Positions 18,012 to 27,458 of a DNA stretch of 64,000 nucleotides are shown here, one piece after another. Source of the stretch: JAFGVL01 sp964546015 (GTDB lineage Bacteria > Bacteroidota > Bacteroidia > Bacteroidales > Paludibacteraceae). Position 1 is the stretch's first letter. Each line of letters starts with the position of its first letter. The DNA lies in the NCBI GenBank assembly GCA_964546015.1, contig CAZJHO010000001.1:309411-373410 (forward strand), written 5' to 3'. The notes under the pieces are model-generated. The model was not told the origin of the DNA, searched no databases, and saw only the letters and a list, made by a program, of their open reading frames with translations. The position numbers and the translations under genes were made by a program.

Positions 18012-18051
18012 TAAAAAAAGTTACGAGTTACTGACTCCTGTAACTCGTAAC
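18012..18051 (-). terminator. Terminator of the DegP/HtrA gene
   Basis: Perfect 12-bp inverted repeat GTTACGAGTTAC / GTAACTCGTAAC (18020-18031 and 18040-18051) with an 8-base loop, followed on the minus strand by seven T. It lies 30 bases beyond the protease stop. Confidence 0.85.
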
Positions 18052-18080
18052 TTTTAACTCATAATTCTTAATTAAAAAAA

Positions 18081-19466
18081 TCAATCCATTAGATTAACAG
18101 CAAAGTAATCTGTTTTTCCAGAACTATTTACTCCGGAGATGAATAAAACGCTATCATCTTCAAGACTATTCTCGACAGATTTTAAAGCGTTTTCAATATC
18201 ACTTACGGTCATGATCGGTTTATTATTTATTTTTTGAATAACAAATCCGACAGGAACTCCGGCTTTGGCAAATTTACCGTTTTTAGTTACAGAAACAACT
18301 TTTACTCCCGATTGTATTTTTAGCGATGTTTTTTCTTTTTCGCTAACAGCTTCGAATGTGGCTCCCAAGGCATTCATGCCGAAATGTTTGATAGTTCCGG
18401 TACTACCTTTTTTATTTTTCAGTTCTATTTCGAACGATTTTTCTTTACCATCGCGTAGGGTTCTAATGGTTATCTTATCGCCCGGGCTATGGCGTCCGAT
18501 TTGTTCCTGTAATTCCGAAACTGATTTTACGCGCACATTGTTGACCTGCGTAATAATATCGCCCTCTTTGATGCCGGCTGCTTTCGCTGCGCTATTTTCG
18601 GAGACACTGCGTACATAAGCGCCGGAATAAACAGTGAGTTTTTTCTCTGCAGCTAGTTCTTTGGTGATGTCTGATATTGTTACGCCTAGCACTGCGCGTT
18701 GAACTTCGCCGAATTGTTTTAGGTCTGCTACTACTTTGCCAACGATACTAATTGGTATGGCAAATGAATAGCCTGTATAAGAGCCTGTTTGCGATGCTAT
18801 AGCTGTGTTGATTCCCACTAATTCGCCCGAAGTGTTTATCAAAGCACCTCCGCTATTACCCGGATTAACGGCAGCATCGGTTTGAATAAATGATTCGATT
18901 TTCATTTCGGTAGTGATAATATTGATGCTACGAGCTTTGGCGCTAACGATTCCGGCTGTAACTGTTGATGTGAGATTGAACGGATTACCAATAGCAAGTA
19001 CCCATTCTCCTATTTTCAGTGCATCCGAGTCACCCATCGGAATAGCAGTAAGGCTATCTGCCTCTATTTTTATCAATGCAATATCTGTATTGGGGTCTTT
19101 ACCGATCACTTTAGCGTCGAAAGTGCGTTTGTCGTTTAATACAATCTCGATTTCATCGGCTTCTGCAACGACATGGTTATTGGTAACAATGTAGCCGTCT
19201 GTCGAAATAATCACTCCAGATCCGCTTCTTAAAATAGGTTGAGGCTTGCTTTGTTGTTGGTTTCCGAATGGTGGTCCGAAAAAATATTCGAAAAACGGAT
19301 CTTGCGGAAACATAAATTGTTGTTGTTTTCTAATTGTTTTTGTTTTTACATGCACTACTCCATCTACCGATTTTTCAGCAGCTTCAGTAAAATCAATACC
19401 TGCACGGGCTTGTAATAAGCCTACGCTTACAGCAAAAAATAAACAGCTAAACACTAATTTTCTCAT
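18081..19466 (-). CDS. DegP/HtrA-family periplasmic serine protease
   Basis: Envelope protein-quality-control protease. 461 residues with a signal peptide (1-20). The trypsin-like triad is His98 (TNNHVV), Asp128 (NTDIALIK) and Ser205 (NPGNSGGAL). Two PDZ domains follow at about 235-335 and 350-460. The Q-linker with PQDPFFEYFFGPPF before the protease domain is typical of DegP/DegQ. DegP versus DegQ cannot be decided. Transcribed alone, with terminator downstream. Confidence 0.94.
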   Translation of the reverse strand: MRKLVFSCLFFAVSVGLLQARAGIDFTEAAEKSVDGVVHVKTKTIRKQQQFMFPQDPFFEYFFGPPFGNQQQSKPQPILRSGSGVIISTDGYIVTNNHVVAEADEIEIVLNDKRTFDAKVIGKDPNTDIALIKIEADSLTAIPMGDSDALKIGEWVLAIGNPFNLTSTVTAGIVSAKARSINIITTEMKIESFIQTDAAVNPGNSGGALINTSGELVGINTAIASQTGSYTGYSFAIPISIVGKVVADLKQFGEVQRAVLGVTISDITKELAAEKKLTVYSGAYVRSVSENSAAKAAGIKEGDIITQVNNVRVKSVSELQEQIGRHSPGDKITIRTLRDGKEKSFEIELKNKKGSTGTIKHFGMNALGATFEAVSEKEKTSLKIQSGVKVVSVTKNGKFAKAGVPVGFVIQKINNKPIMTVSDIENALKSVENSLEDDSVLFISGVNSSGKTDYFAVNLMD

Positions 19467-19754
19467 AATGATTAATTGTTATAAATTAAAAATTGTTGAT
19501 TTTCATTTATTGTGAGTTAAAAAAGGAAAAATGTTTTTTTACACAGTAGAAAAACTCACAACACGCAATATTATTGCATTTGGGCATGCAAAATTAGAAA
19601 ATTTCACTAAAAATGCCAATTGGCTATATGTAAAAGATTGTTTTGTCGATGAAATTTCAGTAAGTATTTGAAAGCCCTGAGAGTATCGCCCGGACGGATT
19701 TTTATTTAAACCTTAAATTAAACCTTGAGCCTTAAATATTTAATTTTTAGCCAT
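19467..19754. other. Intergenic region upstream of DegP/HtrA gene
   Basis: 288 bases without a gene. A TAATTTTG box on the minus strand (19589-19596) may be the -7 element of the protease gene, with a weak TTGG at the -33 position. Small inverted repeats GCAATA/TATTGC and TGCAT/ATGCA lie just downstream of it. Nothing else is seen. Confidence 0.4.
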
Positions 19755-20630
19755 TTACAGCACATTAAGCACCTGTTCTTTTATTTGTTCCAATTCATCT
19801 TTCATTAAAACCACCAATTTTTGCATTTCACTATGGTTTGATTTAGACCCGAGAGTATTTATTTCGCGTCCGATTTCTTGAGCAATGAATCCCAATTTTT
19901 TACCCGGCGATTTGTCGTGTTGCATGGTTTCCGTGAAATATTTCAAATGGTTCTTTAAACGCACTTTTTCTTCGTTTACATCTAACTTTTCGATATAAAA
20001 AATCAATTCTTGCTCAAAACGGTTTTTGTCGTAATCTATTTCACCAATAGCTGTAAGGTTATCGCGCAAGCGAGTTTTGATTTTTTCGATGCGTTCGGCT
20101 TCGTATTTGTTGATTTCTTGAGCAAGTTCACCAATGCGTGCGATTTTCTTTTCAAATACAGCTTGTAGAGATTTCCCTTCCTGGATTCTGAATGAGTTTA
20201 ATTGTTCAATGGCTTTTAAAATGACTTTTTTTATTTCATTCCAATCGTTTTCGTCCAATTCTTGTGATTCTGTTTTTAAGACATCAGGCAAGCGTAATAA
20301 TGTTTGAAACCAATCTGACGGAATCTGGATTCGCAATCTTTCCGACATGTCCTTTATTTGCCAATAGTAATTCTCGATGATTGTTTGGTTGATTTTACCA
20401 GTACAGTCAGCAGATGAATTATTTTCTACTTGTAGCGAAAAGTCTATTTTACCTCGTTCGAGTCGTTGTGTTATTTCATTGCGTATTTCTATATCTTTTT
20501 CCCTATATGTGGTAGGTATTTTTGTTGAAATATCACATTGTTTACCGTTGAGCGATTTTATTTCTACGGTGATTTTTTTGTTGCCAACTTCACAAGAAGA
20601 CTTTCCGTAACCGGTCATGGAGTGTATCAT
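19755..20630 (-). CDS. yicC: YicC/YloC-family endoribonuclease
   Basis: 291 residues. YicC proteins are stress-linked endoribonucleases or RNA-decay factors. The N-terminus MIHSMTGYGKSS and the C-terminal KLGFIAQEIGREINTLGSKSNHSEMQKLVVLMKDELEQIKEQVLNVL are the conserved halves of the family. The frame is open to 20678, but a -7 box at 20676-20683 shows that extension lies upstream of transcription, so ATG 20630 is used. Monocistronic. Confidence 0.93.
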   Translation of the reverse strand: MIHSMTGYGKSSCEVGNKKITVEIKSLNGKQCDISTKIPTTYREKDIEIRNEITQRLERGKIDFSLQVENNSSADCTGKINQTIIENYYWQIKDMSERLRIQIPSDWFQTLLRLPDVLKTESQELDENDWNEIKKVILKAIEQLNSFRIQEGKSLQAVFEKKIARIGELAQEINKYEAERIEKIKTRLRDNLTAIGEIDYDKNRFEQELIFYIEKLDVNEEKVRLKNHLKYFTETMQHDKSPGKKLGFIAQEIGREINTLGSKSNHSEMQKLVVLMKDELEQIKEQVLNVL

Positions 20631-20675
20631 GGTCAAATAATTTTGATTATTAACAGTTAAATTCTTTTTAGCATG

Positions 20676-20706
20676 CAAAATTACATTAATTCAACAAAAA
20701 ATCAAT
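20676..20706 (-). promoter_or_regulatory. Promoter of yicC
   Basis: Minus strand TTG at 20705-20703, 19 bases, TAATTTTG at 20683-20676. It leaves a leader of about 40 bases to the chosen start. Confidence 0.6.
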
Positions 20707-20900
20707 TCCATCATTTTTAGTTTAAGGTTTAAAGTTTTGTAGGATCAAGTATGTAGATGAAAATGTACGAAGCGCAGGGGAGAGGTCACATGTTATATTG
20801 CTTGTGTATTTGCGAAAGCATCATTGAAGCGATTAGTATTTGTTAGTGCTTTTATTATCTCTTTTTTTTGTTTATTTTAGACTATCCCCCAATTTTATTA

Positions 20901-20908
20901 TATATTTG
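20901..20908 (+). promoter_or_regulatory. Candidate -7 box for sugar transferase
   Basis: TATATTTG 29 bases before ATG 20937; no -33 TTTG at normal spacing. Its position excludes the upstream TTG start at 20868. The rest of the 306-base gap (20631-20936) shows no other structure. Confidence 0.5.
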
Positions 20909-20936
20909 CGTCTCTGTTTTTTTAGATAATCGGGAA

Positions 20937-22325
20937 ATGAAAAAACGAAACCAAGCTATAAAATATATAGTAGCCGATGTTTTATCGGCTATTTTCGTTT
21001 GGGTTTTGTTTTATACCTTTCGGATATTTTTTATTAGTTCAGAGTATTATCCTCCTAATTTTGAGTTCTGGGCTTTAATGTTCTTATATTCTTTGGGTTG
21101 GTTGTTTTTACATTATATTTCAGGATATTATCAAACACCTTTTCGTAAATCTCGTTTAAGAGAGTTCTTTTTAACATTTTTCGTTACTATTGTCGGAATG
21201 CTTTTTTTAGCATTTTTTATGCTATTGGATGATAAAATAAATTCTTATTCTGACTACAAATATTCTTTTCTTACATTATTTTTTCTTCAATTTACAGTAA
21301 ACTACTTTGCTCGTCTTTCTATTACTCAGCGTGCAACAAAACGCATTCACAGCAAAGAGTGGGGCTTTAATACGCTTATTATCGGAACAGGTATCGAAGC
21401 TAAAAATATCACGGCTGAATTGAATAATATGAAACAATCGCTGGGGTATGATATCAAGGGATATTTATCTCTCGGAGAAACTTCGAAAATTGATAAACAA
21501 ATGATTCTTGGTCGTCCGGAAGATTTAACTTATATTCTTTCCGAATATAAAATCGAAGAGGTGATAATTGCCACCCCCAATAACCGGAGCGACAAAATTT
21601 ATACTATCCTGAAAACATTATATCGCAGCAATGTTGATATAAAACTACTACCTCAATTATATGATATTTTGAGTGGAAGTGTAAAAGTAGATACTATTTA
21701 TGCTACACCACTTATTAATTGGGGTGATAGCTCGATGCCTTATTGGGAGCAAAATGTGAAACGGGTTTTGGATGTCATTTTTTCATTGCTGGCTATCGTT
21801 ATTTTTTCTCCTTTGTATTTATATGCGGCTATCCGGGTGAAGTTGGATTCAAAAGGACCTGTTTTTTATTCGCAAGAAAGACTTGGTTTACATGCAAAAC
21901 CTTTTTTTATGTATAAATTTCGCTCGATGTATATTGATGCGGAACAGGAAATGCCATTGTTATCATCGGTTGATGATGATCGTATATCGTCTTGGGGGCG
22001 AGTTATGCGTAAATATCGTATAGATGAAATACCACAATTCTGGAATGTATTGAAAGGCGATATGTCTATTGTAGGTCCTCGTCCGGAGCGCCGTTACTTT
22101 GCCGACCAGATTATCGAGCAGGCTCCTCATTATAATTTACTCTATAAAATAAAACCCGGAATTACTTCTTGGGGAATGGTGAAATTCGGCTATGCAGATT
22201 CGATAGAGAAAATGGTAGAACGCCTCAAATACGATATTTTATATCTTGAAAATATGTCCCTTTCGGTGGATTTGAAAATTCTCATTTATACTGTCCGGAT
22301 TATTTTTACCGGAAAAGGAATATAA
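20937..22325 (+). CDS. Polyprenyl-phosphate sugar-1-phosphate transferase (WcaJ type)
   Basis: Initiating enzyme of exopolysaccharide or O-antigen synthesis: transfers a hexose-1-phosphate to undecaprenyl phosphate. 462 residues: four N-terminal membrane segments, a Rossmann-like CoA-binding-type domain (about 140-260), a fifth segment and the bacterial sugar transferase domain (about 275-460). The catalytic stretch shows FYSQERLG, MYKFRSM, RKYRIDEIPQFWNVLKGDMSIVGPRPE. The start at 20937 follows the promoter. No glycosyltransferase cluster is adjacent, so the glycan is unknown. Confidence 0.9.
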   Translation: MKKRNQAIKYIVADVLSAIFVWVLFYTFRIFFISSEYYPPNFEFWALMFLYSLGWLFLHYISGYYQTPFRKSRLREFFLTFFVTIVGMLFLAFFMLLDDKINSYSDYKYSFLTLFFLQFTVNYFARLSITQRATKRIHSKEWGFNTLIIGTGIEAKNITAELNNMKQSLGYDIKGYLSLGETSKIDKQMILGRPEDLTYILSEYKIEEVIIATPNNRSDKIYTILKTLYRSNVDIKLLPQLYDILSGSVKVDTIYATPLINWGDSSMPYWEQNVKRVLDVIFSLLAIVIFSPLYLYAAIRVKLDSKGPVFYSQERLGLHAKPFFMYKFRSMYIDAEQEMPLLSSVDDDRISSWGRVMRKYRIDEIPQFWNVLKGDMSIVGPRPERRYFADQIIEQAPHYNLLYKIKPGITSWGMVKFGYADSIEKMVERLKYDILYLENMSLSVDLKILIYTVRIIFTGKGI

Positions 22326-22371
22326 AAAGATTCCATAATCTGATTTTTGTTTTTTTTATCCTGTTAAAGTC

Positions 22372-24201
22372 ATGTTTTCGTTCATTAAATCTAAGTTATC
22401 TAAAATTATAGCGTTGCTTTCTGATAAGCTTTATTTATCGGAATTATATGATTCGATGATTGCTTGGCGGGAGCAGCATATTAAACAAAAGAATTTTGTG
22501 ATAATTTTAGCTCTTTTGGTTGGACTCTTTACGGCATTTACTGCTATTCTACTTAAAAATACCATTCATTTCATCAAATCTTTTGTAGATACTATTCAGG
22601 TTGGCGATATTAATTATTTGTACTTGGCATTTCCGGCTGTCGGCATATTATTGGCGAGTTTGTATGTTCGCCTGATTGTAAAAGATGATATCAGCCACGG
22701 GATAACCAAAATCTTATTTGCTCTTTCGCAACGAAAGTCCCGTATTAAACCGCATAATATGTGGTCGTCTATGATAGCCAGTACACTTACGATTGGGTTT
22801 GGTGGTTCGGTAGGAGCAGAGGCTCCTATCGTACTTACAGGCTCGGCTATTGGCTCTAATTTAGGGCGATTTTTCAAGATGGATCAGAAGGTGTTGATGC
22901 TTATGATTGGCTGTGGAGCAGCCGGAGCTATTGGTGGAATATTTAATGCGCCTATTGCCGGCGTTGTTTTCACACTCGAAGTATTAATGATAGATTTGAC
23001 TATGGCATCTATCGTACCATTGCTTATATCGTCGGTGACAGCTACTGCATTATCGCATTTTTTTATGGGATCGGCTTCAATGTTTTCGTTTACTTCTTTT
23101 GAGCCGTTTGCTTTAGAACGAATTCCTTATCTTATTTTATTAGGTATAATTTGTGGGTTTGTTTCTCTGTATTTTACACGAGGAATAAATGGAATAGAAA
23201 ATTTCTTCCGCAGAATAAAAAATCCATATACAAAGTTGATTGTGGGAGGATTAACTTTAAGTGCATTGATATTTCTTTTGCCTACTCTGTATGGCGAAGG
23301 TTATGATACTATAGATATGTTGCTTAGCGGAGAATCTAAAGATTTGATGGAAGGTAGTGTTTTTAACCAATTTAGACATTTGTCTTGGATTCTTCCTTTG
23401 TATATAGGGCTTACTATTTTATTTAAAATCGTGGCAACCAGTGCAACTAATGGAGCCGGCGGTACCGGTGGTATTTTTGCGCCAAGTCTTTTTGTCGGAT
23501 GTTTAACAGGTTATCTGGTTGCTTATCTATTGCAAGTATTAGGTGTAGATATTCCGATAAAAAACTTTGCTTTTGCCGGAATGGCAGGCGTGATGTCTGC
23601 TGTGATGCATGCTCCGCTTACAGGTATATTTTTGATAGCGGAATTGACAGGAGGGTACAGTCTTTTCATGTCATTAATGATTACGGCAACAGTAGCATAT
23701 CTTACTATCATAATTTTTGAGCCTCATAGTCTTTATGCCATGCGTTTGGCTAAAAAAGGCGAACTTCTTACCCACCACAAAGATAAAGCTGTACTTACTC
23801 TTTTGGATATGAACGAAATGATTGAAACCGATTTAACCACTATTGATCCGGAAATGCTTTTGGGTGATTTAGTTAAAATAATTGCAGTTTCGAATCGTAA
23901 TGTATATCCTGTTGTTACAAAGCATGGGAAATATTTAGGTGAAGTGCAATTAGATGAAGTTAGGAATATAATGTTTCGGCAAGAATTATACAATCGTTTC
24001 AGAGTGGGTAAATTGATGGTTTCGCCTGCAGCTATTATTAACCCATCCGATTCGATGGATAAGGTAATGGCTGTGTTTGATAGTACAGGTGCATGGAATT
24101 TGCCTGTAGTTGGTATTGATGGTAGATATTTGGGTAATATATCCAAATCTAAAATTTTCAATTCCTACAGAGAAGTGTTGATACAGTTTTCGGATGATTA
24201 A
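22372..24201 (+). CDS. ClC-family chloride channel/antiporter with CBS pair
   Basis: 609 residues. The first 450 form the ClC membrane fold: GGSVGAEAPIV (gating glutamate region), GCGAAGAIGGIFNAPIAGVVFTLEVL, and GAGGTGGIFAPSLFVG with the anion-site GIFAP. The C-terminal 130 residues hold two CBS domains, which in this family bind nucleotides. Whether it is a channel or a Cl-/H+ exchanger cannot be told. It lies 46 bases after the sugar transferase and converges with the MerR gene, 2 bases away, without a terminator hairpin. Confidence 0.93.
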   Translation: MFSFIKSKLSKIIALLSDKLYLSELYDSMIAWREQHIKQKNFVIILALLVGLFTAFTAILLKNTIHFIKSFVDTIQVGDINYLYLAFPAVGILLASLYVRLIVKDDISHGITKILFALSQRKSRIKPHNMWSSMIASTLTIGFGGSVGAEAPIVLTGSAIGSNLGRFFKMDQKVLMLMIGCGAAGAIGGIFNAPIAGVVFTLEVLMIDLTMASIVPLLISSVTATALSHFFMGSASMFSFTSFEPFALERIPYLILLGIICGFVSLYFTRGINGIENFFRRIKNPYTKLIVGGLTLSALIFLLPTLYGEGYDTIDMLLSGESKDLMEGSVFNQFRHLSWILPLYIGLTILFKIVATSATNGAGGTGGIFAPSLFVGCLTGYLVAYLLQVLGVDIPIKNFAFAGMAGVMSAVMHAPLTGIFLIAELTGGYSLFMSLMITATVAYLTIIIFEPHSLYAMRLAKKGELLTHHKDKAVLTLLDMNEMIETDLTTIDPEMLLGDLVKIIAVSNRNVYPVVTKHGKYLGEVQLDEVRNIMFRQELYNRFRVGKLMVSPAAIINPSDSMDKVMAVFDSTGAWNLPVVGIDGRYLGNISKSKIFNSYREVLIQFSDD

Positions 24202-24203
24202 TC

Positions 24204-24602
24204 TTATAATAAATTTGGATTTTCGGGAGATAGGTTAGGGATTGTTCCTATTCTACCCTCTTCCTCCTCTTTGATGTCAGATGGAAGTGTGAGTGATTTG
24301 CGTAATGAAGTCAATTCTTCTCTGATTGACAGTAGTCGGGAATGAATATTTTGTTCTCGTTTTACGGTCGATTTATTTTCAAGGATTTTTTTCTTTGCTC
24401 CGGATAGTGTTAATCCTTGTGTTTTTACCAAATAATGTATTGTTTTAATCGTTTCTATATCCTCTTCTTTATAGAAACGGGTGCCCTTAGCATTTTTGTG
24501 CGGAAGAATAATAGATTCAAACTCTTTTTCCCAAAAGCGTAACAAAGATGTATTAACATCAAGCATTTGGGCTACTTCCGATATAGAATAGAAGAGTTTC
24601 AT
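24204..24602 (-). CDS. MerR-family transcriptional regulator
   Basis: 132 residues. Winged helix-turn-helix at about 1-70: FYSISEVAQMLDVNTSLLRFWEKEFE then GTRFYKEEDIETIKTIHYLVKTQGLTLSGAKKKI, the MerR DNA-binding module. No metal-binding cysteines and a short helical tail, so the inducer is unknown. Last gene of the parA-parB-DUF5683-lytic transglycosylase run, 7 bases after the transglycosylase stop. Confidence 0.88.
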   Translation of the reverse strand: MKLFYSISEVAQMLDVNTSLLRFWEKEFESIILPHKNAKGTRFYKEEDIETIKTIHYLVKTQGLTLSGAKKKILENKSTVKREQNIHSRLLSIREELTSLRKSLTLPSDIKEEEEGRIGTIPNLSPENPNLL

Positions 24603-24609
24603 TGTTTTT

Positions 24610-25860
24610 TTATTTTCTAATGGTTAATCGTTGTCCTGGTTTAACTATATGATTTCGTAAACCATTCCATTTTTTAATATTAGCTACCGTTACGCCATAT
24701 CTTTTAGCAATGCCGGATAATGTTTCTCCTTTTTTTACTTGGTGTATTTTATTTGCTGAGCGTTTTATTTCTTGCTTTTCGAATCTTTCGTCAGCGGACA
24801 ATTGGTCTAATTGCTCCAAATTACGACTGTATGCCATCAACGAATCTTTCATTGAAATGTATTTAGCAGAATAATGTGTCGGTAAATTCAAAGTATATCC
24901 TTCGGGGACAATATCTTTTCTATACTGGGGGTTTAATACGCGTAGATCCTCTATGGGGATTTGGAGTATTTCGGATATATTTTTAAAGTTTACTCGTTTT
25001 TCTACATGAACAGTATCTGTATAAACAGGCATTTCTATTTCGGCAGGACAAAGATTATGTTGAGGATAATAATTCATCACATAATTGGCAGCAATAAAAA
25101 TTGGCACATAACTCCTTGTTTCGGCTGGTAAATAAGGATACAGACTCCAGAAATCGCGTTTTCCGCCCGAACGGCGAATTGCTCTATTTACAGTTCCTGG
25201 TCCACAATTATACGCTGCAATAGCCATTGACCAATCGTTATAAATACGGTATAGATCTTTTAGATAAAGGGCTGCCGCATGGGTTGATTTTATTGGATCC
25301 CGACGCTCATCGACTAATGAATTGACCTCTAAACCATACATTTTTCCTGTAGAAGGCATAAATTGCCATAGTCCGGCGGCTCCTACCCGAGAAGTAGCAC
25401 TGGTGTTAAGAGCCGATTCTATTACAGCTAAATACTTTAATTCCAAAGGAATATTGTATTCGTTCAAAATATCTTCGAAAATAGGGAAATAGTATTTTCC
25501 TAAACCTAATATTTTTTCGGTAGTTCCTCTTCTTCTTTCTGTATAAAGGTCTATAAACGATCTGATGGAGTTATTATACGGCATATCCATTTCGTTGGGG
25601 AGCATGCGTAACCGTTTTAAATAAGTACTGTCCGGATAATAAGGATTTTCAGAACTGAAGTGTTTACATTTCCCTTTTTTCGCGTGTTTTGAATAATAAG
25701 TGTAAAGCAAACTATCCATTACAGAGTCAAATTCGGAAGGGATAGTGAAAGTGCTCTCCGGCATCCTTGTTTCAACTGTATAGGTTGAGGAGGAGCTTTG
25801 AATTGAATTTTGAATTAAAAATAAACTAATTAAAAAAAGGATAATATGTATTTTCTTCAT
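24610..25860 (-). CDS. Membrane-bound lytic transglycosylase with LysM (MltD-like)
   Basis: 416 residues. Cleaves peptidoglycan glycan strands with 1,6-anhydro-MurNAc formation. Signal peptide about 1-21. The SLT domain has catalytic Glu148 (LAVIESALN), then VGAAGLWQFMPSTGKMYGL and AIAAYNCGPGTVNRAIRRSGG. A linker leads to one C-terminal LysM (HQVKKGETLSGIAKRYGVT to the end). The chosen ATG 25860 follows the stop of the DUF5683 gene; a start at 25884 would overlap it and spoil the signal peptide. Confidence 0.92.
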   Translation of the reverse strand: MKKIHIILFLISLFLIQNSIQSSSSTYTVETRMPESTFTIPSEFDSVMDSLLYTYYSKHAKKGKCKHFSSENPYYPDSTYLKRLRMLPNEMDMPYNNSIRSFIDLYTERRRGTTEKILGLGKYYFPIFEDILNEYNIPLELKYLAVIESALNTSATSRVGAAGLWQFMPSTGKMYGLEVNSLVDERRDPIKSTHAAALYLKDLYRIYNDWSMAIAAYNCGPGTVNRAIRRSGGKRDFWSLYPYLPAETRSYVPIFIAANYVMNYYPQHNLCPAEIEMPVYTDTVHVEKRVNFKNISEILQIPIEDLRVLNPQYRKDIVPEGYTLNLPTHYSAKYISMKDSLMAYSRNLEQLDQLSADERFEKQEIKRSANKIHQVKKGETLSGIAKRYGVTVANIKKWNGLRNHIVKPGQRLTIRK

Positions 25861-25865
25861 TATCG

Positions 25866-26531
25866 TTAAAATGTTAATTGGCAACTGATTCCAAAACTTG
25901 TTATTGCCGAGTTAATCATGGTCGGATTTGTCAAAGTCGGTTCTAAACGAAAACTTAAGTCCGGAGTAATGTCAAAATCAAATAGTTGAGCATCAACATA
26001 AGCATCCAAAATTGTCAATCCGTAAAAAAGTACAATGCCGATTATGCTCATATCACGGTATCGACGAAATTGTAATTGTTTGTTGTTTAAAGCATTAGTC
26101 ATCCAATTTTTATCAACTGTTTCCGGATCCATACCTGATGGAATATAATTAATCCAGTCATTCGTGTCTGGATCGGTGTCCGTTATTGATAGGTAAGCAT
26201 GTCGGTATTGCTGATATTTGTCATTATTATGCCAAATAGAATATCCTAAAGCACCAAAACCTGCATAAACAATAGGAACTTTCCAGTATCTACGGTTATA
26301 TATTTGACCTAAGCCCGGTACTAAAGTTGAAAATAATAATGCTTTTTGCGGACTGGGTTTAAATGTACTTATTGTTTTTTCTTTTTTGGAATCATTTTTA
26401 CTCTCTAATTGAACTATCGGCTTGATACTTGTTGTATCCGTAATACCGGTGTTTGTTGAGTCTGTAGCCTCCTGCGCATTCACTACAACGGTAATTAGAG
26501 AAAATATAACTATGTATAAAAACTTTTTCAA
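25866..26531 (-). CDS. DUF5683 family exported protein, TTG start
   Basis: 221-residue Bacteroidetes protein of unknown function commonly found beside parAB. The signal peptide KKFLYIVIFSLITVVVNAQ requires the TTG at 26531 as start codon; the next in-frame methionine is far inside the family core. The core has PSPQKALLFSTLVPGLGQIYNRRYWKVPIVYAGFG with a hydrophobic segment and a second one at about 160-180. Seven bases follow the parB stop. The location suggests an envelope role linked to growth or division, which is inference. Confidence 0.8.
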   Translation of the reverse strand: MKKFLYIVIFSLITVVVNAQEATDSTNTGITDTTSIKPIVQLESKNDSKKEKTISTFKPSPQKALLFSTLVPGLGQIYNRRYWKVPIVYAGFGALGYSIWHNNDKYQQYRHAYLSITDTDPDTNDWINYIPSGMDPETVDKNWMTNALNNKQLQFRRYRDMSIIGIVLFYGLTILDAYVDAQLFDFDITPDLSFRLEPTLTNPTMINSAITSFGISCQLTF

Positions 26532-26538
26532 CGCTGAT

Positions 26539-27414
26539 TTATTGTTTTTCTAACAAATTTATGATGTTTTGTAATTCCTCATCCGATGAAAAAGGTATTT
26601 CAATTTTTCCTTTTCCTTTTCCTTTGTAAGAGAATTTTACATTTATGTTCAACAAAGCCGAAAGTTTATCTTTTAGCGCTTCGTATTCAGGTAAAAAGGC
26701 AGACTTTGTTGTCGTTTTTTTTGTCGAGGAAACAATTGTTTCACCTTCATTATAAGCTCGTGCCAATTCTTCAACCATACGCACGGTATAATCATTGGTT
26801 AAAATTTGGTTATAAATTTCGAGTTGAATTTCAGGATTATGTATGTTTACCAGCGCACGGGCATGCCCCATATCTATTTTTTTTGCAGTGATGCCTAATT
26901 GTATTTCTGCAGGTAATTTCAATAAACGCAGGTAATTGGCAACGGTAGCTCTTTTTTTTCCTACCAATTCACTTAGTTTTTCTTGTGTTAGAGAGTATTC
27001 ATCAATTAATCGTTGATATGCAAGAGCTTCTTCGATGGCATTGAGGTCTTCGCGTTGAATATTTTCAACTAAAGCCATTTTCATCACATGTTCATCTTCG
27101 GCAGTTTTGATATATGCCGGTATTTTTGTTAATCCTGCTTTTTTAGAAGCTCTGAAGCGCCTTTCTCCCGAAATAATTTGGTATGAACCATCTTGTATTT
27201 GCCGGACGGTAATAGGTTGTATCAATCCGACGGCTTTGATGGAAGTTGCCAATTCTTCCAATGATTCTTCGTTAAAATGTGTACGCGGTTGATTCGGGTT
27301 TTTGGAAATTTTTGATAATTCGATTTCTCCCACCGATGATGATCCACCTGTGATTACTTCGTCTATTTCGAGTAAGGCGCCTATTCCGCGTCCTAATGCT
27401 GCTGATTTTGCCAT
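26539..27414 (-). CDS. parB: Chromosome partitioning protein ParB
   Basis: CTP-dependent clamp that loads at parS and organises the origin region. 291 residues. N-terminal KISKNPNQPRTHFNEESLEELATSIKAVGLIQPITVR, the GERRFRASKKAG box, ENIQREDLNAIEEA and a helix-turn-helix (LTQEKLSELVGKKRATVANYLRLLKLP) are all present. ATG 27414 is preferred over the upstream TTG 27429. I saw no parS-like 14-16-base palindrome in the cluster. Confidence 0.95.
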   Translation of the reverse strand: MAKSAALGRGIGALLEIDEVITGGSSSVGEIELSKISKNPNQPRTHFNEESLEELATSIKAVGLIQPITVRQIQDGSYQIISGERRFRASKKAGLTKIPAYIKTAEDEHVMKMALVENIQREDLNAIEEALAYQRLIDEYSLTQEKLSELVGKKRATVANYLRLLKLPAEIQLGITAKKIDMGHARALVNIHNPEIQLEIYNQILTNDYTVRMVEELARAYNEGETIVSSTKKTTTKSAFLPEYEALKDKLSALLNINVKFSYKGKGKGKIEIPFSSDEELQNIINLLEKQ

Positions 27415-27458
27415 AATCTTAGTTGCCAAGTTAAAAGATATTTATGATCCATCAATTT

